The notes under the pieces are model-generated. The model had not been told where the DNA came from, made no database searches, and was given only the letters and a program-made list of their open reading frames with translations. Positions 54,721-64,000 of a DNA stretch of 64,000 nt are shown one piece after another. Position numbers and translations under genes: made by a program. Source of the DNA: Corynebacterium uberis (GTDB lineage: Bacteria > Actinomycetota > Actinomycetes > Mycobacteriales > Mycobacteriaceae); the NCBI RefSeq assembly GCF_020616335.1, contig NZ_CP085051.1, positions 248,001 to 312,000 on the forward strand, written 5' to 3'. How positions within the stretch are numbered: position 1 is the stretch's first letter; every line of letters begins with the position of its first letter.

Positions 54721-55782
54721 ATGACTTCTCGCCGACAGCTTCACCGCGCCCCGCTTCTCGACGCCGCCGCCGGCACCGCACCCACCCGCCAACCGGTGTG
54801 GTTCATGCGCCAGGCAGGCCGCTCCTTACCGGAGTACCGCGCCATCCGGGAGGGGGTGGGCATGCTGGAGTCCTGCTTCCGGCCCGACCTGCTGGCGGAG
54901 ATCACCCTCCAGCCGGTGCGCCGCCACGACGTCGACGCGGCGATCCTGTTTTCAGACATCGTCGTCCCGCTCAAGGCGGCGGGCGTGGACGTGGATATCG
55001 TCGCGGGGCGCGGGCCGGTGGTGGCGCAGCCGATCCGCGGGAGAGGGGACGTCGATAAGCTGCCGCGACTGGACCAGGACATCCCCGCCATCCGGGAGGG
55101 CATTGCCACGATCCTGGAGGAGCTGACGGACACCCAGGCGCTCATCGGGTTCGCCGGCGCGCCGTTTACGCTGGCCAGCTACCTGGTGGAGGGCGGGCCG
55201 TCCAAGACCCACCAGAACACCAAGGCGCTCATGCACAACGACCCGGACACGTGGAACGCGCTCATGGAGTCCCTGGTAGAAACCGTGCTGGCGTTCATCC
55301 GCATCCAGCTCGACGCCGGCGTAGACGCCTGGCAGCTGTTCGACTCCTGGGCCGGCTACCTGAGCGAATATGACTACCGCACCTTCGTTGAGCCGCACTC
55401 GCGGCACATCTTCGCGGAGCTGGAAAGCGCCGGGGTGCCGCGCATCCACTTCGGCGTGGGCACCGGGGAGCTGCTCGGCGATATGGCCGCCGCAGGCCCG
55501 GACGTGGTGGGTGTGGACTGGCGGGTGCCGCTGGATCGTGCGGCCGCGCGCATCTGTGCGGCAGCGGAGCCGAAAGTGCTCCAGGGTAACCTGGATCCAG
55601 CGATCCTTTTTGCCGGAGAGGCCACCGTGCGCGCGGAAGTCGCGCGCATCAAGGCGGACGCCGCCCGGGCGATAGCCGCCGGGCAGGCCACCGGGCACAT
55701 CTTCAACCTGGGCCACGGCGTGCTGCCAGACACCCCGGCCGAAGCGATCACCAAGGCCGTGGAGATCATCCACGAGCCCTAA
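54721..55782 (+). CDS. hemE: Uroporphyrinogen decarboxylase
   Basis: 353 residues from ATG 54721; ATG 54712 would add three. It converts uroporphyrinogen III to coproporphyrinogen III. Signatures PVWFMRQAGRSLPEYR, the catalytic Asp in AAILFSDIVVPL, GFAGAPFTLASYLVEGG, FDSWAGYLS and the C-terminal FNLGHGVLPDTP are all present. It lies 34 bases after the ATPase-like gene and 47 before hemY. Confidence 0.96.
   Translation: MTSRRQLHRAPLLDAAAGTAPTRQPVWFMRQAGRSLPEYRAIREGVGMLESCFRPDLLAEITLQPVRRHDVDAAILFSDIVVPLKAAGVDVDIVAGRGPVVAQPIRGRGDVDKLPRLDQDIPAIREGIATILEELTDTQALIGFAGAPFTLASYLVEGGPSKTHQNTKALMHNDPDTWNALMESLVETVLAFIRIQLDAGVDAWQLFDSWAGYLSEYDYRTFVEPHSRHIFAELESAGVPRIHFGVGTGELLGDMAAAGPDVVGVDWRVPLDRAAARICAAAEPKVLQGNLDPAILFAGEATVRAEVARIKADAARAIAAGQATGHIFNLGHGVLPDTPAEAITKAVEIIHEP
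54753..54765 (-). repeat. GGCGTCGANAAGC motif site (N = G) in hemE
   Basis: Plus-strand GCTTCTCGACGCC, read as LLDA near the HemE N-terminus. Confidence 0.8.
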
Positions 55783-55829
55783 CACACGTTCGCATTTTCC
55801 GTTTTTTTTGAAAGGACGCGTCTTCGCCC

Positions 55830-57284
55830 ATGCGTTACGCCATTGTGGGGGCCGGACTAGCCGGCCTGACCTGCGCCTATGAAATCGCCCGCCAGGATGA
55901 CCAGGCCGCCATCGAGGTCTTCGAGGCTGCCGGGCGCATCGGCGGCAAGCTCTACACGGTGCCCTTCTCCGGCGGGCCCGTGGACGTAGGTGCGGAGGCG
56001 TTTATCGCCCGGCACGCCGCCGCCCGAGACTTCTTCACCGAGCTCGGCCTAGAAGACTCCGTGGTCTACCCCTCCGGGGCGCGCTCGCTGCTGTACACCG
56101 GCGGCCAGCTCAAGGACATGCCCGGCGCCACCGTCATGGGGGTGCCCGGCTCCAGCGCCGCGGTCGCGCATTTGGTCTCCGCGGAGACCGCCGCGCGTAT
56201 CGACGCCGAAGGCGACGCCGAGCCCATCGACTGGACCGTCGGCGGCGACACCAACCTCGGCGCCCTGGTACGCCAACGCTACGGCGATGAGGTGGCCGAC
56301 CGCCTGGTCGCCGCCCTGCTCGGCGGGGTGTACTCCTGCTCCGCCGACGACCTCGGGGTGCGCGCCACCATCCCGCAGCTGGCCGCCGCGCTCGACGAGC
56401 TGGCCCAAGAAGGCACCCCGGTGACACTCTCCGGGGCGGTGGGCCGCATCCTGTCTCACCGGCCCGCACCCACGCCCGGGGCGAAGCCCGCACCCATCTT
56501 TGGCACCTTCAAGGAGGGCTACCAGGAGCTGTATGAGACCCTGGCACAGCGCAGCGGGGCGGACATCTACGTCGACGCGTTCGTCTCTGGCATCGGGCGC
56601 GACAAGGATGGCCGCTTCACCCTGACCGGCGCCGGGGAGGGCGCCTACGATCGCCTCATCCTGGCCACCCCCGCACCGACCACCGCGCTGCTGCTGGGCA
56701 CCCTGGGTGCTGCCGGGGAGGACGCCGCCGGGCGCGCGGGCGCGGCAATGAAGTCCATCAAGCTGGCCAGCTGCGCGCTGGTGACCATGAAGTTCGACTC
56801 GGATGCCGGCCTGCCGGAGAACTCCGGGGTGCTCGTCGCCGCCGACGAACCCGGCGTGCATGCCAAGGCCTTCACCCTGTCCTCGCGCAAGTGGCCGCAC
56901 CTGGGCGAGCGCGGCGGGGCGCTCGTGCGGGCCAGCTTCGGGCGCTTTGGCGATGACTCCCTGGTACGCGCCGAAGAAGACACCCTGGTGGACTACGCCC
57001 TGGATGACCTCCAGCACATCACCGGCTTCGACGGGCGCGCCGCTAACCCGGCAGAGATCTTTGTGCAGCGCTGGTTCGGCGCGCTGCCCCGCTACGACGA
57101 GCACCACCTCGACACCGTCGCCACCGTGCGCGCAGCCCTCGCCGACGTCCCCGGGCTGGAGGCCACCGGCGCCTGGGCCGGCGGAGTGGGAGTCCCGGCC
57201 GTCATCGTTGACGCGCGCGCCACCGCTGCGCGTGCCGCCGCCGCTGGTAGTGGTGCAGAAGCAGGCCCCGCGGAAGGTAAGTGA
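55830..57284 (+). CDS. hemY: Coproporphyrinogen / protoporphyrinogen oxidase, HemY type
   Basis: 484 residues. FAD-binding GAGLAGLTCAYE at the N-terminus, EAAGRIGGKL, GPVDVGAEAF, GGVYSCSADDLGVRA and a C-terminal TGAWAGGVGVPAVI FAD segment define the HemY family. In Gram-positive bacteria this oxygen-dependent enzyme usually acts as coproporphyrinogen III oxidase (CgoX) in the coproporphyrin-dependent pathway. GAAAGGACG precedes the ATG. A terminator follows before the urease genes. Confidence 0.93.
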   Translation: MRYAIVGAGLAGLTCAYEIARQDDQAAIEVFEAAGRIGGKLYTVPFSGGPVDVGAEAFIARHAAARDFFTELGLEDSVVYPSGARSLLYTGGQLKDMPGATVMGVPGSSAAVAHLVSAETAARIDAEGDAEPIDWTVGGDTNLGALVRQRYGDEVADRLVAALLGGVYSCSADDLGVRATIPQLAAALDELAQEGTPVTLSGAVGRILSHRPAPTPGAKPAPIFGTFKEGYQELYETLAQRSGADIYVDAFVSGIGRDKDGRFTLTGAGEGAYDRLILATPAPTTALLLGTLGAAGEDAAGRAGAAMKSIKLASCALVTMKFDSDAGLPENSGVLVAADEPGVHAKAFTLSSRKWPHLGERGGALVRASFGRFGDDSLVRAEEDTLVDYALDDLQHITGFDGRAANPAEIFVQRWFGALPRYDEHHLDTVATVRAALADVPGLEATGAWAGGVGVPAVIVDARATAARAAAAGSGAEAGPAEGK

Positions 57285-57328
57285 TTGGCGCCACACTAGT
57301 GGGGGCGTAGGCTTTGGGGGTCGAAAAT

Positions 57329-57384
57329 ATCCGCCATGGGTGAGAGTTTCGCAGCACACCCGCGGCGGATGTTTTGATTCTATT
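57329..57384 (+). terminator. hemY terminator with T-rich tail
   Basis: ATCCGCC and GGCGGAT (57329-57335, 57364-57370) enclose GGGTG/CACCC pairs with a 2x2 internal loop; GTTTTGATTCTATT follows. It separates the heme cluster from urease. Confidence 0.7.
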
Positions 57385-57395
57385 ACCTAAAAAGC
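57378..57395. promoter_or_regulatory. Candidate AmtR-like half site before ureA
   Basis: TTCTAT-TACCTA-AAAAGC matches one arm of the AmtR pattern (CTAT-N6-ATAG) well and the other poorly. Urease genes are AmtR targets in C. glutamicum; binding here is uncertain. Confidence 0.25.
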
Positions 57396-57417
57396 AACGC
57401 AGGACTGGTCGCCGCTC

Positions 57418-57720
<303 letters not shown>

Positions 57721-57743
57721 CAGCAGAAAGAAGAACACCGCAC

Positions 57744-58151
57744 ATGATTCCAGGGGAATACGTCTTGTGCACGGAGCCCATCACCTGCAATCCCGGGCGC
57801 CAGCGCATCCTTCTCAGCGTGACCAACACCGGCGACCGGCCCGTCCAGGTGGGCTCCCACTACCACTTTGCTGAAGCCAACCCGGCCCTTGAGTTCGACC
57901 GCGACGCCGCCCGCGGCCACCGCCTAGACATCCCGGCTGGCACCGCCGTGCGCCTCGAACCCGGCGACGCCACCACTGTGCCGCTGATTCCGCTGGCCGG
58001 CAACCGGATCGTGCGCGGGTTCCGCAACGCTGTCGACGGGCCGCTCGACGGCGCCGCTGCTGCGGACGCTGCTGCGCCGGGTGCTGCTGCGGATGCCGCT
58101 GCGGACGAGCAGGACACCACCACGAAGGAGGCCCGCCACCATGAGCTTTGA
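57744..58151 (+). CDS. ureB: Urease beta subunit
   Basis: 135 residues. The core ([56 protein letters not shown]) matches UreB. An Ala/Asp-rich extension of about 30 residues after [12 protein letters not shown] is an addition to the usual ~100-residue core. The end overlaps ureC by 11 bases. Confidence 0.96.
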   Translation: MIPGEYVLCTEPITCNPGRQRILLSVTNTGDRPVQVGSHYHFAEANPALEFDRDAARGHRLDIPAGTAVRLEPGDATTVPLIPLAGNRIVRGFRNAVDGPLDGAAAADAAAPGAAADAAADEQDTTTKEARHHEL

Positions 58152-59865
58152 GATGCCCCGCCAGCAATACGCCGGCCTCTACGGGCCCACCGTGGGCGAC
58201 CAGGTGCGCCTGGCTGACACCGAGCTTTTCGCCCGCATCGAGCGGGACCTGACCCTGCCCGGCGAGGAGGCCGTCTTCGGTGGCGGCAAGGTCGTCCGCG
58301 TGGGCATGGGCGAGCGGGGAGAAAACCCCCGCAGCGCGGATCCCGGGCTGCCGGACCTGGTGATCACGGACGTGATCATCATTGATTACACCGGCGTGTA
58401 CAAGGGGGACGTGGCCGTGCGCGACGGGCATATTTGCGCCATTGGGCACGCCGGAAACCCGGACATCATGGACGGGGCGACCATCCCCATCGGCGTGTGT
58501 ACGGATGTCATCGCCGGGGAGGGCAAGATCCTGACCGCCGGCGGGATTGACACCCACATTCACTTTGTCAGCCCGGATCAGATTGAAACCGCCCTGGTCT
58601 CTGGGATTACCACCATGATCGGCGGCGGCACCGGGCCGTCGGAGTCCTCCAAGGCCACCACGTTGACCCCGGGCCCGTGGAACATTGCCATGCTGCTGCG
58701 TTCCCTGGAGGCCTTCCCCATGAATTTTGGCATCTTGGGCAAGGGGCACGGGACGTCCTTCGCGGCGCTGGAGGAGCAGATCACCGCGGGTGCGATCGGC
58801 CTGAAGGTGCACGAGGACTGGGGTGCGACCCCGGCGACCATCGACCTGTCCTTGCAGGTTGCTGACGCCACTGACACCCAGGTGGCCATCCACACCGATA
58901 CCCTCAACGAGGCCGGGTTTGTGGAGTCCACCCGCGCGGCGATCGCCGGGCGCGTCATCCACACCTTCCACACCGAGGGCGCTGGCGGTGGGCACGCCCC
59001 GGACATCATCACCCTGGCCGGCGATAGCAACGTGCTGCCCGCCTCGACGAACCCCACGCTGCCCTACACCCGCAACACCGCCGAGGAACACCTGGACATG
59101 CTCATGGTGTGCCACCACCTCAACGCGGACCTGCCGGAGGATGTGGCGTTTGCGGATTCACGTATCCGCACCGAGACCATCGCCGCCGAGGATGTCCTCC
59201 ATGACCTGGGCGTGTTTTCTATCACCTCTTCCGACTCCCAGGCGATGGGCCGGGTGGGGGAGACGATCCTGCGCACCTGGCAGGTGGCGGATTCCATGAA
59301 GCGGCAGCGGGGCACCTACCCGGAGGACGCGGCCGCTGGCGGCGGGGACAATGCCCGCATTCGGCGCTTCGTGGCCAAATACACCATCAACCCGGCGCTG
59401 GCCCACGGTATTGCCGATTCCGTCGGCTCGATTGAGGTGGGCAAGTTTGCGGACATGGTGTTGTGGGAACCCAAGTTCTTTGGGGTCAAGCCGGACATGA
59501 TTATCAAGGGCGGGCAGATCGTCCACGGCCCCTGCGGCGACCCCAATGCGTCGATCCCTACCCCGCAGCTGGTGGCCTACCGCAAGGCCTTCGGGGCCTA
59601 TGGCACCGCGGTGGGGCGCAATTCCATTTCCTTTGTCTCCCAGGCGGCCGTGGCGGCCGATGTGGCCGGCCAGCTTGACCTGCACAAGATCATCCGCCCG
59701 TGCTCAGGCATCCGCACGCTGACCAAGGCGGACCTGCCGCATAACGGGCTGACCCCCACCATCACGGTGGACCCGGAGACCTACGTGGTGTGCGTGGACG
59801 GTGAGGTCATCACCGCCGAGCCCGCCGCGACGCTGCCCATGGCGCAGCGCTACTTCCTGTTCTAA
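58141..59865 (+). CDS. ureC: Urease alpha (catalytic) subunit
   Basis: 574 residues from ATG 58141; the frame is open further upstream but [20 protein letters not shown] is the family start. It hydrolyses urea to ammonia and carbamate at a di-nickel centre. His139 and His141 (DTHIHFV), carbamylated Lys222 (GLKVHEDWG) and flap residues Cys324-His325 (MVCHHLN) are present, with Ni ligands in [10 protein letters not shown] and [15 protein letters not shown]. The overlap with ureB suggests coupled translation. Confidence 0.98.
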   Translation: MSFEMPRQQYAGLYGPTVGDQVRLADTELFARIERDLTLPGEEAVFGGGKVVRVGMGERGENPRSADPGLPDLVITDVIIIDYTGVYKGDVAVRDGHICAIGHAGNPDIMDGATIPIGVCTDVIAGEGKILTAGGIDTHIHFVSPDQIETALVSGITTMIGGGTGPSESSKATTLTPGPWNIAMLLRSLEAFPMNFGILGKGHGTSFAALEEQITAGAIGLKVHEDWGATPATIDLSLQVADATDTQVAIHTDTLNEAGFVESTRAAIAGRVIHTFHTEGAGGGHAPDIITLAGDSNVLPASTNPTLPYTRNTAEEHLDMLMVCHHLNADLPEDVAFADSRIRTETIAAEDVLHDLGVFSITSSDSQAMGRVGETILRTWQVADSMKRQRGTYPEDAAAGGGDNARIRRFVAKYTINPALAHGIADSVGSIEVGKFADMVLWEPKFFGVKPDMIIKGGQIVHGPCGDPNASIPTPQLVAYRKAFGAYGTAVGRNSISFVSQAAVAADVAGQLDLHKIIRPCSGIRTLTKADLPHNGLTPTITVDPETYVVCVDGEVITAEPAATLPMAQRYFLF

Positions 59866-59894
59866 CAATCTTGCTGAAGCGAAAGGTGGTTGCG

Positions 59895-60359
59895 GTGATC
59901 ATTACTGGCATCGCAGGCAACATTCATGATGATCCGACCGGGGTGGGCGCCGCCGTGGCCGCCCGGCACCAGGAGCGCGTGACTTTAAGCGGGGAGGCGC
60001 TGGTCAAACGGATCCAGCGGGTGACCACGGATCACGGCACCGAGCTGGGTATCCGGCTGCCTGCCGGCGCGGCCGACTTGCGCGACGGCGATGTGCTGGT
60101 CCTGGAGCAGGATAACGCCATCGTCGTGTGTGCCGAGCCCACCGACGTGCTGGTGATCACCCCGGCAGATATTCACCAGATGGGGACCGTCGCCCACGCG
60201 CTGGGCAACCGGCACCTGCCGGCCCAGTTCCCGGATCAGTCCATGGTGGTGGCCTTTGACCAGACGGTGGTGGACTACCTGGAGCATGCGGGCGTGAACT
60301 ACCACCGGGAGCAGCGCGTGCTGCCGGTGCCTTTCCGCCACGCGGAGCACACCCACTGA
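59895..60359 (+). CDS. ureE: Urease accessory nickel chaperone
   Basis: 154 residues from GTG 59895 with AAAGGTGG 5 bases before it. UreE delivers nickel to the UreFGD complex. Conserved GNRHLPAQF and a central acidic/His segment are present. The His-rich tail is short (FRHAEHTH) compared with enterobacterial UreE. The stop overlaps the ureF start. Confidence 0.9.
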   Translation: MIITGIAGNIHDDPTGVGAAVAARHQERVTLSGEALVKRIQRVTTDHGTELGIRLPAGAADLRDGDVLVLEQDNAIVVCAEPTDVLVITPADIHQMGTVAHALGNRHLPAQFPDQSMVVAFDQTVVDYLEHAGVNYHREQRVLPVPFRHAEHTH

Positions 60360-61087
60360 TGAGCACGGCTGCTACTGCCGACGCCGCGACCAGCACCGCC
60401 GCAACAATGACTATCGACGCCCAGCTCGCCCTCATGCAGCTGGCCGACTCCGCCCTGCCCACCGGGGCGTTCTCCCACTCCTTGGGCTGCGAGACCTACC
60501 TCGACCGGCAGGTCGTTGTCGATGAGCCCACTTTTGCCGCCTGGCTAGAGATGTTCATCACCGAACAGCTCACCTACACCGAGGCGCTTTTGGTGCGCGC
60601 CGCCTACCGCGTCGCCAGCCCGGCGCAGCTGGCGGACCTTGATGAGCTCGCCCTGGTGGCGGCCGTGCCGGAGGAAATCCGGCGCGCCGGGGCGACACAA
60701 GGCCGCCGGCTACTACAGATCGCCGCCCCCGCCTACGGTGGACGGTGGGTGGAGGAGTACCACCGGGGCGTCGATAAGCAGCACTACGTGGGGCACCAGT
60801 CGATCGCATGGGGGCTGGTGTGCCAGCACCTCGGGATAGATGCGGACCGGGCGGTGGCCGCGCACCTGTACTCCACGGCCATCACCCTCACCCAAAACGC
60901 GGTGCGCGCGGTGCCGCTGGGCCAGGACGCCGGGCAGCGCGTCATCCGGGCCGCCCAGCCGTGGGTGCGCCAGGCAACGCAAGCCTCCGCGGGGCTGGGC
61001 GAAGAGGACTTTGGCGCCATGCCGCCGGGCCTGGAGATCGCCCAAATGAACCACCAGGTCCAGCGCGCCCGCATGTTTATGAGCTAG
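60359..61087 (+). CDS. ureF: Urease accessory protein UreF
   Basis: 242 residues. UreF acts with UreG and UreD as a GTPase regulator during nickel insertion. The conserved DSALPTGAFSHSLGCETY opening, QRVIRAAQPWVRQA and the C-terminal PGLEIAQMNHQVQRARMFMS are seen. The first ~18 residues (Ala/Thr-rich) may be dispensable; an in-frame ATG encodes MTIDAQLALMQ further in. TGATG coupling to ureE. Confidence 0.93.
   Translation: MSTAATADAATSTAATMTIDAQLALMQLADSALPTGAFSHSLGCETYLDRQVVVDEPTFAAWLEMFITEQLTYTEALLVRAAYRVASPAQLADLDELALVAAVPEEIRRAGATQGRRLLQIAAPAYGGRWVEEYHRGVDKQHYVGHQSIAWGLVCQHLGIDADRAVAAHLYSTAITLTQNAVRAVPLGQDAGQRVIRAAQPWVRQATQASAGLGEEDFGAMPPGLEIAQMNHQVQRARMFMS
60767..60779 (+). repeat. GGCGTCGANAAGC motif site (N = T) in ureF
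   Basis: Read in frame as GVDK. Confidence 0.8.
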
Positions 61088-61099
61088 AAGGAGCCACAC

Positions 61100-61732
61100 G
61101 TGAGTACTGAGCAACAACAATCCACCCCGGTGCGCATCGGCGTCGGCGGGCCCGTCGGCGCGGGCAAAACCCAGCTCGTCGAGCGCATCACCCGGGCACT
61201 GGACGGCGAGCTATCCATGGCCGCAGTGACCAATGACATCTACACCATCGAGGACGCCAAAATCCTGGCGGCCAACGGGGTGCTAGACCCGGAACGCATC
61301 GTCGGCATTGAAACCGGCGGCTGCCCGCACACCGCCATCCGCGAAGACCCCTCCATGAACGAGGCCGCGGTGCGCGACCTGATGGCCAAGTTCCCCGACC
61401 TGGACCTGGTGTTCATCGAATCCGGCGGCGACAACCTGTCCGCCACCTTCTCCCCGGAACTGGTGGACTTTTCCATCTACATCATCGACGTCGCCCAAGG
61501 GGAGAAGATCCCCCGCAAGGCCGGTCAAGGGATGATCAAGTCGGACCTGTTCATCATCAACAAGACCGACCTGGCGCCCTACGTGGGCGCAAACCTCGAC
61601 GTCATGGTTTCCGACGCCCGCCAATTCCGCCGCGACAAACCCTTCGTGCTCACCAACCTGAAAACCGACGAGGGCCTGGATCAGGTGATTGATTGGATCC
61701 GCCACGACGTCCTCATGCAGGACCTGGGCTAG
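61100..61732 (+). CDS. ureG: Urease accessory GTPase UreG
   Basis: 210 residues from GTG 61100, with AAGGAG 6 bases before it. P-loop [11 protein letters not shown] near residue 13, the nickel-binding CPH in [15 protein letters not shown], and [16 protein letters not shown] and NKTDL for GTP binding. It energises nickel insertion into urease. The stop overlaps the ureD start by one base. Confidence 0.97.
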   Translation: MSTEQQQSTPVRIGVGGPVGAGKTQLVERITRALDGELSMAAVTNDIYTIEDAKILAANGVLDPERIVGIETGGCPHTAIREDPSMNEAAVRDLMAKFPDLDLVFIESGGDNLSATFSPELVDFSIYIIDVAQGEKIPRKAGQGMIKSDLFIINKTDLAPYVGANLDVMVSDARQFRRDKPFVLTNLKTDEGLDQVIDWIRHDVLMQDLG

Positions 61733-62667
61733 TGGGCGTGCCGCTTCCGGGTGCTGCTCATCGCGCGGGTGCCGCCCGTTCCGCGGGTGCCGCCCTGCGC
61801 GACCCCGGCGACTGGACTGGCCAGCTCACCCTGCGCATCGCCACCCGGCCCGCCCCCGCCGCACCCAACGGCCAGCGCGCCGTGGCAGTAGAACAATTCC
61901 ACGAGGGCGCCCTGCGGGTTTTGCGCCCCCACTACCTTGACGAATCCGGGCAGGTCTCCTACACGCTGGTCAACCCCGGCGGCGGATACCTCGGCGGAGA
62001 TAGCTACCTGGTAGACGTGGAGGTCGCCGACGGCGCTGCGGCCCTGCTGACCACCCAGTCAGCCACCAAGGTCTACCGCACCCCGCAGGGCCCGGCCCGC
62101 CAACACACCCGGCTGCGCCTGCGGGCGGGGGCACGCCTGGAATACGTCCCGGACCAGCTCATCGTCTACCGCGACGGCGCCTACCGCCAGACCACCGAGG
62201 TGCTCATGGCCCCCGATGCGTCCCTAGTGACCTCGGAGATCATCACCCCCGGCTGGTCACCCACCGGCGAGCCGTTCGGCTGGGACCTGCTCACCGCGCG
62301 CTGCGACGTCCGCGTAGACACCCCCACCGGCCCACGGCGCCTCCTACTCGATCACCTGCGCCTAGACCCGCGCCGCGACCTCACCGGCATAGGCATCCTC
62401 GAAGGCCACACCCACACCGGAACACTGCTGGTCATCGACCCGCTTATCGACGCCCCCCTCACCCAACGCCTCCACGACATCACCGCCGCCACGGCTCCGG
62501 CCTCCGGGATCGCGCAGCTGCACAGCGCGCCGGGCCTGCCCGCCGGACTGCTGGTACGCAGCCTGGGCACCTCCACCAGCGACATCGCGCGCCTGCACAC
62601 CTGCCTGCTCAACGAGGTGCGCGCCCGGCTGCACGACCAAGGGCCCCTGAACTTAAGAAAGTACTAA
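61732..62667 (+). CDS. ureD: Urease accessory protein UreD (UreH)
   Basis: 311 residues from GTG 61732, overlapping the ureG stop by one base. Scaffold for the UreFG complex on apo-urease. The family motifs LVNPGGGYLGGDSY, TTQSATKVYRTPQGPARQ, LEYVPDQLIVYRDGAYRQTT and GWSPTGEPFGWD are present. An Ala/Gly-rich N-terminal stretch of ~25 residues is of doubtful conservation; GTG 61738 is an alternative start. Confidence 0.92.
   Translation: MGVPLPGAAHRAGAARSAGAALRDPGDWTGQLTLRIATRPAPAAPNGQRAVAVEQFHEGALRVLRPHYLDESGQVSYTLVNPGGGYLGGDSYLVDVEVADGAAALLTTQSATKVYRTPQGPARQHTRLRLRAGARLEYVPDQLIVYRDGAYRQTTEVLMAPDASLVTSEIITPGWSPTGEPFGWDLLTARCDVRVDTPTGPRRLLLDHLRLDPRRDLTGIGILEGHTHTGTLLVIDPLIDAPLTQRLHDITAATAPASGIAQLHSAPGLPAGLLVRSLGTSTSDIARLHTCLLNEVRARLHDQGPLNLRKY
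62442..62454 (-). repeat. GGCGTCGANAAGC motif site (N = T) in ureD
   Basis: Plus-strand GCTTATCGACGCC, read as LIDA. Confidence 0.8.
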
Positions 62668-62673
62668 CCCGCC

Positions 62674-63537
62674 ATGCTCACTGCGCTTGCCCGAGGGCTG
62701 GCCCAAATCTACCTGGCCTCCTCACCGCTGACCGGCGTGCTCATCCTCGCCGGCCTGGCGATAGCCGCCCCCGACATGGCTGTCCTGGTGGCCATCGGCG
62801 CGGCCATCCAGCCGCTGGCCGCGCGCGCTATGCGAGTACCAGACGCGCAGGTGCGCGCCGGACTCTTCGGCTACAACGGCGCCCTATGCGGCACCACCAC
62901 CTGGGCCTGCCTGGGCTTGAGCTGGACAGGCGTGGCAGTCACCGCGATTGGTGCGATGCTGTGCGTGCCGATCCACCTGCTTGTAGCCCGCCTGGCAACA
63001 CGCGGCAACAAGCGGTGGGATCTGCCGGTGCTCACCGTGCCGTTTTGTGCCCTGAGCACCGCCCTTGTGGCGGTTGTCCCCACCCGCGCCGACCTCCCCG
63101 CGCCCAGCCACGGGCCGGTCATTGCTGGCGCCGCCAACGCCATGGCCGAGGTATGCCGTGCCGACGGCTGGCTACCCGGGCTGATCATCCTTGCCGGCCT
63201 GGCCCTCGCCGGGTGGCGAATCGCCACCTGGGCCCTCGCCGGCTGGGCAGCCTCGTGCCTCGCCGTGGTGCTACCCGGAGTGGATACCGACGCGTTGGCC
63301 ACCGGCGTGCCGTCCTACTGCTCCGTACTGGTGGCCATCGCCGTCGGGGCGGTGTTCCTGCCGCAGGCATCCCTGCCAGTGCGGGCCGGTGCCACGGCCG
63401 CAGGGGTGGTCGTAGCGCTGCTCGTCCAGGCGGGGCTAGTGGCGTTGGGAATCGGGGTGTTCACATGGCCGTTCATCGCCGGCACCTGGGCGGGGCTGCT
63501 CCTTGGGCGGGCGCTGGAGGGCCTTCCGCGTGGCTAG
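62674..63537 (+). CDS. Urea transporter / channel (UT family)
   Basis: 287 residues, 8-10 hydrophobic helices. GLFGYNGALCGTTTW near residue 65 is the UT-family signature, and LPVLTVPFCALSTALVAVV fits the first selectivity-filter repeat; a second half repeats the helix pattern. It conducts urea into the cell for urease. It lies 6 bases after ureD, so it is almost surely in the same operon. Confidence 0.88.
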   Translation: MLTALARGLAQIYLASSPLTGVLILAGLAIAAPDMAVLVAIGAAIQPLAARAMRVPDAQVRAGLFGYNGALCGTTTWACLGLSWTGVAVTAIGAMLCVPIHLLVARLATRGNKRWDLPVLTVPFCALSTALVAVVPTRADLPAPSHGPVIAGAANAMAEVCRADGWLPGLIILAGLALAGWRIATWALAGWAASCLAVVLPGVDTDALATGVPSYCSVLVAIAVGAVFLPQASLPVRAGATAAGVVVALLVQAGLVALGIGVFTWPFIAGTWAGLLLGRALEGLPRG

Positions 63538-63576
63538 TTCTCTGACCCACCATGCGACTCGTCCTGCGACCCGCCC

Positions 63577-63683
63577 TGCACCGTGTGACTGGTGTGATTA
63601 ACAGAGTGCGTAAATCACCCCCGAAACACCGGTTTTTCACCCCCGAAAACGCACCGTGTAAACCCCACCAGTCACACGGTGCA
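63577..63683. repeat. 107-bp palindromic (MITE/REP-like) element, copy 1
   Basis: Perfect 18-bp terminal inverted repeats TGCACCGTGTGACTGGTG / CACCAGTCACACGGTGCA. Inside are two direct copies of TCACCCCCGAAA and an inverted GTGCGT / ACGCAC pair. It carries no coding potential. Confidence 0.85.
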
Positions 63684-63777
63684 TGTGGGGGCCCTCCCGG
63701 AGAGCGCGAACCTCGCCCCGGGGGACGCGGGCAAACCCCCGAGCATGAGCAGACGGTTCTTGCTTAGGAAGCCCGCG

Positions 63778-63790
63778 GGCGTCGATAAGC
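63778..63790 (+). repeat. GGCGTCGANAAGC motif site (N = T), between twin elements
   Basis: Intergenic site about midway between the two 107-bp elements. Confidence 0.8.
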
Positions 63791-63863
63791 CTCTGCCTTG
63801 CGAACCTTGTAGACTCCCGCCCTTGCTACGACCCTCCCGCTCCCACCGTTTTGCCCCGCGCCA

Positions 63864-63970
63864 TGCACCGTGTGACTGGTGTGATTAACAGAGTGCACAA
63901 ATCACCCCCGAAACAGCGGTTTTTCACCCCCGAAAACGCACCGTGTAAACCCCACCAGTCACACGGTGCA
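63864..63970. repeat. 107-bp palindromic (MITE/REP-like) element, copy 2
   Basis: Same orientation as copy 1 and identical except for three bases: CA for GT at 63896-63897 and one C-to-G change in GAAACAGCGG. The same 18-bp terminal inverted repeats are kept perfectly. Confidence 0.85.
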
Positions 63971-64000
63971 GAGGTGACGCCGCAGGGTGCAGGTGTGGCG

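Larger units (their letters stand above)
63538..64000. other. Non-coding end of window with twin 107-bp elements
   Basis: No supported gene. It holds two near-identical palindromic elements (63577-63683 and 63864-63970), with one 13-mer motif between them. Short ORFs here overlap the repeats and are not credible. Confidence 0.7.

Overview
The window looks like a chromosomal segment of a mycolate-containing actinobacterium, most likely Corynebacterium. The evidence is a corynomycolyltransferase, the mycothiol glycosyltransferase MshA, a Corynebacterium-type lpd - sdhCAB block, the proC / small HTH / ribosomal bS22 neighbourhood shared with mycobacteria, many GTG and TTG starts, high GC, and apparently leaderless genes. 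The species cannot be fixed from the sequence. No tRNA, rRNA, CRISPR array, prophage or transposase gene was seen.

Layout. 1-8022: the 3' part of a giant surface protein with about 14 VaFE / T-Q ester-bond domains, six encoded by identical 453-bp tandem units. 8437-15623: a mycolyltransferase, lipoamide dehydrogenase and the sdhCAB operon. 15681-22362: small membrane proteins, DUF445, DUF2516, a DeoC-like protein, a DUF2993/LmeA-like lipoprotein-type protein, a methyltransferase, a DUF2505 protein and murB. 22363-23173: a structured non-coding stretch. 23174-31447: six overlapping genes for an 'anchored-repeat' metal-type ABC transporter with three membrane-tethered repeat proteins. 31512-43915: an acyl-CoA ligase, mshA, gpmA, senX3-regX3, ppx, proC, an HTH protein, bS22 and a HAD phosphatase. 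44211-57284: a nearly complete heme branch (hemA, hemC, hemD, hemB, hemE, hemY) with membrane genes and a catalytically degenerate P-type ATPase embedded in it. 57418-63537: urease ureABCEFGD plus a urea channel. 63538-64000: two copies of a 107-bp element with perfect 18-bp terminal inverted repeats.

How the genes work together. The sdh/lpd genes serve the TCA cycle and respiration. The hem genes make heme for respiratory enzymes, including the di-heme type SdhC. SenX3-RegX3 and Ppx fit phosphate and polyphosphate control. Urease and the urea channel supply ammonia from urea. The anchored-repeat cluster fits a surface relay that hands a metal, perhaps zinc, to a lipoprotein receptor and an ABC importer.

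The least expected signal is not a gene. The 13-mer GGCGTCGANAAGC occurs at least 16 times in the 64 kb, eight times on each strand, in several reading frames and between genes. That is far above the chance expectation of about 0.008 and suggests a genome-wide DNA-level signal. Other points of interest are a five-fold 12-bp repeat that could encode a YCKE-repeat peptide upstream of hemA, an H-type pseudoknot candidate after murB, and the dead P-type ATPase.
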